Positions 8,361 to 16,568 of a stretch of 64,000 nucleotides of DNA are shown piece after piece; positions within the stretch are counted from its first letter, which is position 1, and every line of letters begins with the position of its first letter. A program made the position numbers and the translations under genes. The stretch is from an uncultured Chiayiivirga sp. (GTDB lineage Bacteria; Pseudomonadota; Gammaproteobacteria; Xanthomonadales; Xanthomonadaceae). The DNA lies in contig CAKSZJ010000002.1 in NCBI GenBank assembly GCA_934525595.1, positions 62,001-126,000 on the forward strand, read 5' to 3'. Below the pieces are notes generated by a model. It worked only from the letters and a program-made list of their open reading frames with translations, did not search any database and was not told where the DNA came from.

Positions 8361-10965
8361 CGAGCACGGCCTCCGTCGGCAAGTCGCGCAGATTGTAGGT
8401 GGAGGCCATCACTGCGCCATAGGCTCCGGCGGTGGCGACCAGGAGCACGTCGCCCTCGAAGGTGGCGGGAAGGCGGCGGCGGCGCGCCAGCACGTCGCCG
8501 GTTTCGCAGATCGGCCCGACCACATCGAACTGGCCGTCGTCGGCTTCACCCAGGCGACTGAGGTTCACCACCTCGTGGCGGGCGTTGTAGAGCGCCGGGC
8601 GCAGCAGCGCGTTCATTCCGCCGTCCACGCCCACGCGCCGCACGCCGGACTTTTCCACCACCTGGGTCACGCGCAGCAGCAGCACGCCGGCGCGCGCCAC
8701 CAGATAGCGCCCCGGCTCCATCCACAGCGCGTACTGCGGGCACAGCGCCTTGGCCTGCGCCAGCACCTCGGCCAGCGCATCCATCTCGAACGGATCCAGT
8801 TCCGGCTCCGAGGCCACGCCCAGCCCGCCGCCCAGGTTGAGCGCCTCCACCGTGCCGAGCGTTTCGGCCGCCGCGGCCAGGCGGGCGAACACGTCGCGCC
8901 AGTGCGAGGCGTCGAAGATGCCGCTGCCCAGGTGCGCATGCAGGCCGAAGATGGTGGCCCCCGCCTTCACGGCCTGCGCGGCAAAGTCTTCAAGCGCATC
9001 CAGCGGCAGGCCGAACTTGGCACCGGTACCGCCGGTGCGCACCTTTTCATGGTGGCCGCGGCCGTAGCCCGGATCCAGTCGCAGCCAGAGCGCGCGGCGG
9101 CGGAACAGCTCGGGCCAGTGGCGCAGCGGATACGCACTGTCGAGCGTGACCCAGACATCGCGCGCCAGCGCCGCCTCGTACTCGGCGCGCGCGGCAAAGC
9201 TCGGGGTGAACAGCACGCGGGTCGGATCGAGCTTCGGGAACAGCGAAAACACCCGCCCGATCTCACCGGCCGACACGCACTCGAAGCCGAAGCCTTCTTC
9301 CTCCAGCACCCGCAGGATGTCCGGATGCGGATTGGCCTTGATCGCGTAGAAGCGCCGGTCGAGCGCGCCGAGACCGCGCAGCGCGCGCGCGTTCTCGCGC
9401 ACGCTCGCCAGATCGTAAGCGTAGCGCGGCGTACCGAGCGCCGCCTGCGCCAGCAGCGCCTCGCGCCGCAGCGCCCACCAGGGCTGTGGCCGGGGAGACG
9501 AGCCACGCTGCATTTCCTTCCAGCTCGGGCCGAACACCGACGCCTCGTCCACCGGCATGGCCTGGGCGTGGATCAGGAGTTCGTGCAGGCGCGGCAGCAT
9601 GTCCTCGACCACCGCCTCGTCCACCACGAAAGTGAGGTTGAGGTCGTTGGAGCTTTGCGAAATCAGGTGCACGCGCTCGCGCCCGAACTCGGCCAGCACG
9701 TCGGAGAGCCTGTGCAGCAGCGAACGCATCCCGCGACCGACCAGGGTGATCGAGGCGCAGGGCGCGATCACCTTCACCCGGCACACTTCGGCCAGGTCCG
9801 CGGCGAGGCGTTCGAGCACGTCGGTGGTGACCAGGTTGTCGGACGGATCGAGCGAGACGGTGACGTTGGCCTCGGACGAGCCGATCAGGTCCACCGACAG
9901 CCCGTGGCGCTTGAAGCGCTCGAACACGTCGGCCAGGAAGCCCACCTGCTGCCACATGCCGATGCCATCCATCGACACCAGCACGATGCCGCGCTTGGAG
10001 CTGATCGCCTTCACCCCGGGCACCGCATCGGCCAGGCGCGGGCCGATCACGGTGCCTTCGAAGTCCGGCTGCGAGGTATCGCGGATCCACAGCGGCACGC
10101 GCGCCTCGCGGCAGGGCGAAATGCAGCGCGGGTGCAGCACCTTGGCACCGGTGCTGGCGATTTCCTGAGCCTCTTCATAGTCCAAGCGCGCCAGCAGCCG
10201 CGCCTGCGGCACCTGGCGCGGGTTGGCGCTGAACATGCCGGGCACGTCGGTCCAGGTTTCCACCCGCGCCGCGCGCAGGAGCGCGCCGAAATACGCCGCC
10301 GAAGTATCCGAGCCGCCGCGCCCGAGGATGCAGGTGCGGCCCTGCGCGTCGGCGCAGATGAACCCCTGGGTGATGAGCGTGTCGCCCTGCGCGGCGAAGC
10401 GTTCGGCAAACCCGGGATCGGCCTGCAGGCTGCAGTTGACCGAGAGCCGCGCTGCCCACGCGCTCTGGTTGGGCAGCGCCACCGCACGCAGATAGCCGCG
10501 CGCGTCGCTCCAGCGCAGATCCAGCCCGCGCGAGCGCAGATAGGCCGAGCCGAGCCGGCTGGAAAACAGCTCGCCCAGCGCCAGCACCTCGGCCTGCCAG
10601 TCGAGCGCGGCAACCTGCGCGCGCGGGTCCGCGGCCAGCGCACGAAGCGATTGGATCAGATCGCCGATCACCGCATCGGCGTCGAGATCCAGCGTCGCCG
10701 CGAACTCGCGGTGCCGCGCCTCCAGCGCTTCGGCATGCGTCAGGCGAGCCGCACCATCGTCGCGGCTTTCTGTCAGCGCCACCAGTGCATTGGTGACCCC
10801 GGAAACCGCCGAGACCACCACCAGTACCCGGAAGCCTTGCGAGGTCCGTTTTTCCACCAGATCGCCGACGGTATCCCAGCGCGTACGGCTCGAAACGCTG
10901 GTGCCGCCGAATTTGAGCACGACCCACGGCGGCGCGGGCGCACCGGACTCATCGGGAGGCGGCAT
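8353..10965 (-). CDS. lysAC: Bifunctional aspartate kinase / diaminopimelate decarboxylase
   Basis: Fusion of the first and last enzymes of the DAP/lysine pathway (870 residues). The N-terminal half is aspartokinase: VVLKFGGTSV near residue 15, GRGGSDTSAAYFGALL, and ACT segments including ISSKRGIVLVSMDG, the probable feedback-control region. The C-terminal half is a PLP decarboxylase: RRFYAIKANPHPD (PLP Lys), HLGSGIFD, NLGGGLGV, EPGRYLVARAGV and CETGDVLA (catalytic Cys). The start at 10965 is supported by AAGGA 5 nt upstream; an in-frame start at 11034 would lie inside the likely promoter. It heads the operon with murL and murD2. Such fusions are typical of Lysobacterales. Confidence 0.93.
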   Translation of the reverse strand: MPPPDESGAPAPPWVVLKFGGTSVSSRTRWDTVGDLVEKRTSQGFRVLVVVSAVSGVTNALVALTESRDDGAARLTHAEALEARHREFAATLDLDADAVIGDLIQSLRALAADPRAQVAALDWQAEVLALGELFSSRLGSAYLRSRGLDLRWSDARGYLRAVALPNQSAWAARLSVNCSLQADPGFAERFAAQGDTLITQGFICADAQGRTCILGRGGSDTSAAYFGALLRAARVETWTDVPGMFSANPRQVPQARLLARLDYEEAQEIASTGAKVLHPRCISPCREARVPLWIRDTSQPDFEGTVIGPRLADAVPGVKAISSKRGIVLVSMDGIGMWQQVGFLADVFERFKRHGLSVDLIGSSEANVTVSLDPSDNLVTTDVLERLAADLAEVCRVKVIAPCASITLVGRGMRSLLHRLSDVLAEFGRERVHLISQSSNDLNLTFVVDEAVVEDMLPRLHELLIHAQAMPVDEASVFGPSWKEMQRGSSPRPQPWWALRREALLAQAALGTPRYAYDLASVRENARALRGLGALDRRFYAIKANPHPDILRVLEEEGFGFECVSAGEIGRVFSLFPKLDPTRVLFTPSFAARAEYEAALARDVWVTLDSAYPLRHWPELFRRRALWLRLDPGYGRGHHEKVRTGGTGAKFGLPLDALEDFAAQAVKAGATIFGLHAHLGSGIFDASHWRDVFARLAAAAETLGTVEALNLGGGLGVASEPELDPFEMDALAEVLAQAKALCPQYALWMEPGRYLVARAGVLLLRVTQVVEKSGVRRVGVDGGMNALLRPALYNARHEVVNLSRLGEADDGQFDVVGPICETGDVLARRRRLPATFEGDVLLVATAGAYGAVMASTYNLRDLPTEAVLDD

Positions 10966-11036
10966 GGCATTCCTTGAGGGAGCAGGGCCGGTTTTCAGGC
11001 CGCAGGCGCCGGCCGTCGCACTGCGGAATGGCACGT

Positions 11037-11066
11037 ATTATGGCAAGAGGTGCTGCGACGCAGCAA
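11037..11066 (-). promoter_or_regulatory. Candidate sigma70 promoter for lysAC-murL-murD2
   Basis: On the - strand, CATAAT (11042-11037, 5 of 6 to the -10 consensus) lies 18 nt downstream of TTGCTG (11066-11061). A perfect 7-1-7 palindrome, TGCTGCG A CGCAGCA at 11051-11065, overlaps the -35 element and spacer and could be an operator or a chance hairpin. The position fits the lysAC start at 10965, leaving a leader of about 65 nt. Confidence 0.45.
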
Positions 11067-11178
11067 CGACCGCGCAGCGGGAGCAGGCGCAGGCGGGAAA
11101 CGCGCACCTGTGCTGCCGGAATCCGCCACCGCCTTACTATCCTGCACAGCACGAGAAGACAAAATAAGGAGTCGTTCC

Positions 11179-13135
11179 ATGAGAGTCCTGATCGCGGCAA
11201 CACTGGCCTTTATTGCCTTTTTCGCATCTCCAACCGCACATGCCCGGGTCGATGTGCAGGCCTTTGCCGACGCCGGAAAATTCATGGACGTGAAGATTTC
11301 CCCCGATGGCGTCCACCTGGCGACCACGGTGCCTGCAGAGGATCGCACCCTGCTAGCCATCCTGCATCGGGAAACACACAAGGTGGTAGGCAGCTACCGG
11401 CTTCCGAAAAACACCCATATCGCCGACTTCTGGTGGCCCAACGACGAACGCGTGCTCATCGCCCTGGCGCACAGCTTCGGAAGCCGCGACTATCCGTCGA
11501 GCACCGGGGAGCTGACCGCGATGAACATCGACGGCAGCAAACCCGAACTCCTCGTCGGGTGGCGGGTTCAGGAAAAGAAAACCGGAACCCACATCAAGTC
11601 CAGAAGGAGGAAATGGTCTTCGCCTGGCCCATCCACCTGCTGCCCGACGACAAGAACCATGTGCTCATCGCCGTTTCTCCCTTCGACGGCGACGCATATA
11701 CCCGGGTTGAGCGGATGAACGTCTACTCCGGCCGGCGCACCGCAGTGGCCCGCGTGTCGGTGCCCAAGGCCAGCTTCGTCACGGACAACGCCGGCGAAGT
11801 GCGCTTCGCGATCGGTTCGCACTCGGACAACCTGAGCAAGCTCTACTACCGCTCCGGGAACAAGGCGGAATGGGAGCTCATCAACGACCAGGCCAAGAGC
11901 CGGCGCATCGAAGTTCCGCTCGGCTTCTCTCCAGACAATGCGCTGGCCTACCTGCAGGTCACCCAGCCCACGGGGCCGGACAGCATCGTGGCGCTGGACA
12001 TCGCCTCGGGAGAGCGGCGCGAAGTGGCGCGCGACGACGTCGTCGATCCCGTGCCCATCCTGCGCGACGGCTGGAGCCATCCGGTCGGTGCGACGTTCCT
12101 TCACGACAAGGCGCGCAGCGTCTACTTCGACAATGACTCCGAAGACGCCCGCCTGCTCGCGATGCTGCAGGCCTCGCTCCCCGACCACGACCTCTCGATA
12201 ACCTCGGCAAGCCGGAACGGCGCGCTGAAAGTCGTTCTGGCCACCAGCGATGTGGACCCGGGAAGCTTCTATCTCCTGGACACGGACAGCAAGAAAATGG
12301 GGTTTCTCCTGGCGCGGCGCGACCTCATCGATCCGGAGAAGATGTCACCGCAGCGTTCGATCTCCCTCAAGGCACGCGACGGCCTGGCGCTGCACGGCTA
12401 CCTGACCCTTCCACGCGGCGCAGAGAAGAACCTTCCCGCCGTGATCCTGCCCCACGGCGGGCCGTTCGGCATTTTCGACCGCTGGGCATTCGACCCGGAT
12501 GCGCAGCTTCTGGCTGCGGCCGGCTACGCGGTACTGCAGGTGAACTACCGCGGATCGGGAAACTACGGCCGCGCCTTCCGTGAGGCTGGCGCACGCCAGT
12601 GGGGCCTGACGATGCAGGACGACCTTTCCGACGCCACGCGATGGCTGATCGCCGAAGGCATTGCGGACCGCGGGCGCATCTGCATCTATGGCGCAAGCTA
12701 TGGCGCTTATGCGGCGCTGACCGGCGTGGCAAAGGAACCGATCTGTATCGCTGCGCCGCCGGCTACGTGGGCGTCTATGACCTTCCGCGCATGCGCATGG
12801 AGGACATGAAGAACAGCGCCTCGGCCAAGACCCGGCTGCACGACTGGATCGGCGAGGATCCGGCCGAACTTGCCGCCGTATCGCCCAACCGGAACGCCTC
12901 GCAAATCAAGGTGCCGGTATTCCTTGCGGCCGCCGGAGAGGATGTCGTCGCACCCATCGAGCACTCCAGGCTCATGGAGCAGGCGCTCAAGAAGGCGGGC
13001 GTGCCGGTGGAGACGCTTTACTACCCCAACGAGGGACACGGGTTCTACAGCCCCGAGCATCGCGCGGAGTTCTACACCAGGCTGCTGGACTTCCTCGGAA
13101 GGCACATCGGAAACCAACGCCCTGCACCCAACTGA
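11179..13135 (+). pseudogene. S9 family prolyl oligopeptidase-like peptidase, two frameshifts
   Basis: A secreted alpha/beta-hydrolase peptidase gene of about 652 codons, split over three frames. The start at 11179 has AAGGAG upstream and opens a signal peptide (MRVLIAATLAFIAFFASPTA). Frame 1 is good to about 11600 (ends near GTHIKS); the protein then resumes in the -1 frame (KEEMVFAWPIHLLPDDKNHVLIAV) until about 12739, and resumes again in the next -1 frame (DLYRCAAGYVGVYDLPRM) to the stop at 13135. Each shift is explained by one missing base. The composite retains the whole catalytic triad: Ser in YGASYGAYAAL, Asp in AGEDVVAPIEHS, His in NEGHGFYSPEH. It is either a recently inactivated gene or two sequencing/assembly errors. 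Confidence 0.85.
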
Positions 13136-13158
13136 TCGGCGAGGCGCCCCGCAAGCCC

Positions 13159-13187
13159 GGCCGCAGCGGAACGGGAATGCTGCGGCC
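13159..13187. terminator. Hairpin between convergent genes
   Basis: Perfect 9-bp stem (GGCCGCAGC at 13159-13167 with its complement at 13179-13187) and an 11-nt loop, between the S9 gene (+) and the C26 gene (-). No T-run on either side; probably a shared bidirectional terminator. Confidence 0.45.
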
Positions 13188-13208
13188 TCCCGCCCCGCGC
13201 ACCCGCGC

Positions 13209-13997
13209 TCAGGCAACCCCGCGGCGCGTCCGCGCAGCATCGAGGAAGGCGCGCATCATGGGATCGGCATCCAGCAGTTCCGGATTGCTGCCATCGTGGA
13301 ACTCGGGGTGCCACTGCACCCCGAGCACGAAGCCCGGCGCCTGGCGCCAGATCGCCTCCACCACGCCGTCGGGCGCATGTGCCACCGGCATGAAGCCCTC
13401 CGCCAGCCGCGCGATGCCCTGATGATGGATCGAGTTCACCCGACCGCGTAAGGCACCGCCATGCCAGCGCGAGAGCATGGCGCCCTCGACCAGCTCGAGA
13501 TCGTGGTGATGATCGTCGTAAAGCGGAAGGTCGGCGTGCGGGATCGCAGTCACGCCGTCGGCGATCAGATCCTGGTGCAGGGAGCCGCCAAACGCGACAT
13601 TGATGAGCTGCATGCCGCGGCAGATGCCGAGAACGGGTTTTTCCTGCGCGACGAACGCATGGATCAGATCCAGCTCGAAGCGGTCACGCACGCAGTCGAC
13701 CGCACCGACGATATGCCGATGCGATTCGCCGTAGAGCGCCGGATCGATGTCCGAGCCGCCCTGCAGCAGCAGGCCATCGAGCATCGCTGCGAAATCGCGG
13801 GTGTGGATCTCGGCGCGCCGGATCGCACCTTCGCGCTCCACCGTGGGCAGCATCACGCAGGCCGCGCCGAGCGCCATGGCCCAGTGCGCGACGGACTGCC
13901 CCAGATACTGCAGCGTCTTGCCGTGCGCACCCAGTTCGGGCGGCGTCTGGCGGAGGATTCGCGGAGAAACGCCGATCAGGAGCGGGCGTGTGGTCAT
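13209..13997 (-). CDS. Class I glutamine amidotransferase-like protein (C26 family)
   Basis: Cytoplasmic 262-residue hydrolase of the gamma-glutamyl-GABA hydrolase (PuuD-like) family, which cleaves gamma-glutamyl amide bonds. Motifs: GLLLQGGSDIDPALYGE near residue 80, the nucleophile elbow GICRGMQLINVAFGG with catalytic Cys at about 125, HHQGI, and GVQWHPEF supplying the catalytic His with Glu two residues later. Length is normal for the family. No putrescine-pathway gene lies beside it, so the exact substrate is open. It converges on the S9 pseudogene and has the glycine-zipper gene upstream on the same strand, separated by a terminator. Confidence 0.85.
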   Translation of the reverse strand: MTTRPLLIGVSPRILRQTPPELGAHGKTLQYLGQSVAHWAMALGAACVMLPTVEREGAIRRAEIHTRDFAAMLDGLLLQGGSDIDPALYGESHRHIVGAVDCVRDRFELDLIHAFVAQEKPVLGICRGMQLINVAFGGSLHQDLIADGVTAIPHADLPLYDDHHHDLELVEGAMLSRWHGGALRGRVNSIHHQGIARLAEGFMPVAHAPDGVVEAIWRQAPGFVLGVQWHPEFHDGSNPELLDADPMMRAFLDAARTRRGVA

Positions 13998-14045
13998 GGG
14001 AATCGTTGCGCGGGCGAGGTCCCACGAAGTGTACGCCGCCGCAGC

Positions 14046-14069
14046 GAAAACGGGGCCCGAAGGCCCCGT
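14046..14069 (-). terminator. Rho-independent terminator of the glycine-zipper gene
   Basis: Read on the - strand: an 8-bp stem (ACGGGGCC with GGCCCCGT, 14069-14050) closed by a TTCG tetraloop and followed by TTTT (14050-14047). It lies 25 nt past the stop of the gene at 14095-14661. Confidence 0.7.
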
Positions 14070-14094
14070 CCGTCCGATCCATCGGAAAACCGAT

Positions 14095-14661
14095 TCAGCG
14101 AACCGGGCTGACGTCCACCCGCACCTGCAGGCTCTCGCCGGGCGGATAGTCGGTGACGGTCTGGTACAGCCGCCCCTGATACCGGTAAGTGACCTCGTAG
14201 CCGGTCACGCGCTCGTCGCGCCGGTATCCGCTGCGCGGCGCGCAGCGGCGCTCGTAGCGCGTGTATTCGCGGCCTCCCGCGTAGTAGCCGCCCTGCGTAT
14301 CGCGCACCATCTCATGGCCCAGCATCGCTCCGAACGCGGTGGACGCGGCGCGCCCGCCGCCGTGGCCGAACTGGTTTCCGATCACGCCGCCCACGATCGC
14401 GCCCAGCACCGCCGGCGCGCCCGGCCCATGGTGGCGGACATAGCGCGGCGGTTCGCGGTAGGTGACCGGCTCATCCCAGCATTGCTCACGATAGGCCGGC
14501 TCGTTCACCACGCTGACGATCGGCTCCACGTGAACCACCTCGGCCCAGTCATAGGCCGGCTCGGCGTACTGCGGATACTCCTGCGCCGGGGCGGCGCCGG
14601 TGAATCCGAGCGCGGCCGCCAGCAGCGCACCGCAAGTCAGTGAGGATCGACGCATCTGCAT
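14095..14661 (-). CDS. Glycine-zipper 2TM domain outer-membrane-type protein
   Basis: A 188-residue exported protein; the family is linked to envelope integrity but the role is not established. Signal peptide at residues 1-26 (ends APAQ). The centre (APAVLGAIVGGVIGNQFGHG, then AASTAFGAMLGHEM) is the glycine zipper of the 17-kDa antigen type, expected to insert in or lie against a membrane. The flanks are Tyr/Arg/Pro-rich, and the C-terminal GYEVTYRYQGRLYQTVTDYPPG with VRVDVSPVR is the conserved tail seen in this family. It is a single gene with its own terminator downstream. Confidence 0.83.
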   Translation of the reverse strand: MQMRRSSLTCGALLAAALGFTGAAPAQEYPQYAEPAYDWAEVVHVEPIVSVVNEPAYREQCWDEPVTYREPPRYVRHHGPGAPAVLGAIVGGVIGNQFGHGGGRAASTAFGAMLGHEMVRDTQGGYYAGGREYTRYERRCAPRSGYRRDERVTGYEVTYRYQGRLYQTVTDYPPGESLQVRVDVSPVR

Positions 14662-14810
14662 GACAGTTCTCCCGAAGACGCGCAGGTCGATGCGCGAGCC
14701 GCACGCTAGGAATCAGGCGCTTAATCGGCTGTGAATCCGGTGAGGATCACGCCCGCACCTCGTCGCATGAATCATTGCCTCGCTGCCGCCGCGGCGCCGT
14801 GCGGCGCGCT

Positions 14811-16019
14811 TCAAGGCACCGGATCGGCCAGATCCAGCCAGACCATGTGGTGATCCGAAGCGCGCGTCCATGCGGCCTCGGGCGCATCCTCTGGCGGCCA
14901 GAACACGCCGCCGGCCAGCACCGAAAACCCCTTCGAGGGCAACAGGTAATCAATTCGCAGCGTGCCGCTGCGCGGGCCGAAATCGCCGGTATGCGCGCTC
15001 ACATCACCGTGCCGCTCGAATGCGTAGCGCCCGGCAGCCTGCACCGCACCCTCGCTGCGCGGAACGAAGGACGACTCCACCCGCGGGTTGTCCAGCAGCG
15101 CAGCAATGACCTCGCGGCGCCCGTCGCCGTCGTTGCGATCGGCATTGAGGTCACCCGCCAGCACGAATCGCGCATCGCGCGCAAGGCCGCCGCACGCGCC
15201 GCGGTCATCGCACAGCCACGCGGCGTCCGGATCGGAGAGATAGTGGTTCCAGAGCGCGATTTCGTCGGCGTTGCGCGCGCCGTTGCGGTCTTCCGGGCCA
15301 TCGAATACCGGCGGCGTCGGGTGCGACACGAGAAAGTGCACGGTACCCAGCGCAGTGCGGATCGGCACGTCCCAGTGCGATTTCGACGACAGCCGCAGCT
15401 GCGTCCAGACGGCGTCGTCATGGTAGGGCGTGCCGTCGGGATGCCTCGGGCGGCGCGCGTCGGGCAGGGCCTTCCACGGGAAGTGGCGGAAACTGCGCAC
15501 CGCCAGCGCATCGATCGGATAGCGCGAGAGCACCAGCATGCCGTACTGCCCCGGGTGCGTGCCGTAGCCCCAGGCGTCATTGGGGCCGTCGGTGCGGCCG
15601 TCGTTGTCCAGGTCCAGGCCGCTGGGCTCGCCGGTGTTGACCGGTGCCAGATAGCGATAGTCGTAGCGGATCGGCGCCTGACCGGCCTGCGGCACCTCCA
15701 GGTAGCGGCGCTGGAACAGTTCGGCGGCGCGGTGCTCGGGGTCGTAATCGAACTCGTTGAGCAGGACCACGTCCGGGCGCTGGCGCTGCAGCAGCGCGGC
15801 AATGTCTTTCGCCGCGGCGTCGCCACGCTCCAGACGCGCGACGAGACCGCCGGCATCGGGATCGAACAGGGAGGTGTTCCAGGTGGCAAAACGTACCGAA
15901 ACCGGCGGCGGCGCATCCGGCGGAGCGGGATTCACCGGCGTGCCCGGGCCGGACGAGGGGCCGCAGGCGACAAGGCCCAGCGCGAGCGCTGCGGCTGACA
16001 GCAGGATTCGGGGTGACAC
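14811..16019 (-). CDS. Endonuclease/exonuclease/phosphatase-family lipoprotein
   Basis: A 402-residue exported metal-dependent phosphoesterase-fold protein. The N-terminus MSPRILLSAAALALGLVACG has a lipobox (LVAC, Cys19), followed by a Pro-rich linker. The EEP fold is visible in FATWNTSLF, VVLLNEFDYD (metal Glu), FVLAGDLNADRNDGDGR (catalytic Asp/Asn), RIDYLLPS and RASDHHMVWLDL (catalytic Asp-His). It is probably an extracytoplasmic phosphodiesterase or nuclease; the substrate cannot be read from the sequence. It stands alone between genes of different function on the same strand. Confidence 0.83.
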   Translation of the reverse strand: MSPRILLSAAALALGLVACGPSSGPGTPVNPAPPDAPPPVSVRFATWNTSLFDPDAGGLVARLERGDAAAKDIAALLQRQRPDVVLLNEFDYDPEHRAAELFQRRYLEVPQAGQAPIRYDYRYLAPVNTGEPSGLDLDNDGRTDGPNDAWGYGTHPGQYGMLVLSRYPIDALAVRSFRHFPWKALPDARRPRHPDGTPYHDDAVWTQLRLSSKSHWDVPIRTALGTVHFLVSHPTPPVFDGPEDRNGARNADEIALWNHYLSDPDAAWLCDDRGACGGLARDARFVLAGDLNADRNDGDGRREVIAALLDNPRVESSFVPRSEGAVQAAGRYAFERHGDVSAHTGDFGPRSGTLRIDYLLPSKGFSVLAGGVFWPPEDAPEAAWTRASDHHMVWLDLADPVP

Positions 16020-16082
16020 GGCGTCTCCGGGATCATTGCGATGCCGCTGGATTCTGACACGGCGGGCAGCGCGTGACCGCCG

Positions 16083-16532
16083 TCACGGCGCCTCGCGCAC
16101 TACGAACTCACCGCGCCCGACCTCGACCTCACCCGCAAAGAATCCGATGCTGACGCGCGCCCCGGGTTCCAGCGGCGCAGCGGCGCGGAACAGCATCAGA
16201 TGCAGCCCGCCGGGCTGGAGCGAAACGCCCTCCCCCGGCGCGAGCGTCAGCGACGGCCGCCGACGCATGCGCATCACGCCCTCCACCTCGTGCATTTCGT
16301 GGATTTCGATTGCGCCAAAGGCCTCCGAGCGCACGGCGTCGATGACCACCGCCTCCCGGCCGGGATTCGCGATCTCGCCATAGCCCGCACGCACCGGCGC
16401 CGTCGGCGGCGCCGCGCGTATCCAACCCTCGCGTACCGCGAGCGCCGGGGAATCCGGAAATTCCTGCGCCTGAACCACGGCCGACGCCAGCGCCAGCACG
16501 GCCCACCCCATAAAACGAAGTCTTGCGTTCAT
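16083..16532 (-). CDS. Periplasmic copper chaperone PCu(A)C
   Basis: A 149-residue periplasmic protein of the PCu(A)C family, which delivers Cu(I) to the CuA site of cytochrome oxidase. Signal peptide at residues 1-22 (ends VVQAQ). The copper motif is present as IEIHEMHEVEGVMRM and GLHLMLF, matching H-x-M...M...H-x-M spacing. No Sco or cox genes are in the window, but the ccm operon and two cytochromes c show the cell's respiratory context. On the - strand a TATCAT hexamer ends 6 nt before the ATG without a ribosome site, so the mRNA could be leaderless. It is divergent from the DUF4139 gene 36 nt away. Confidence 0.88.
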   Translation of the reverse strand: MNARLRFMGWAVLALASAVVQAQEFPDSPALAVREGWIRAAPPTAPVRAGYGEIANPGREAVVIDAVRSEAFGAIEIHEMHEVEGVMRMRRRPSLTLAPGEGVSLQPGGLHLMLFRAAAPLEPGARVSIGFFAGEVEVGRGEFVVREAP

Positions 16533-16568
16533 GTGCCTATGATACGACCTTCAACCAGGAGCACCGCC

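Noticed and set aside
11590..12745. Programmed ribosomal frameshifting to explain the split S9 peptidase
   Set aside because: No slippery heptamer with downstream structure was evident, and two shifts in a housekeeping-type peptidase would be without precedent; mutation or sequencing error is simpler.
14794..14807. GC-rich hairpin after the EEP-family gene as a terminator
   Set aside because: Five-base stem in GCG/CGC simple sequence and no T-run; expected by chance at this base composition.
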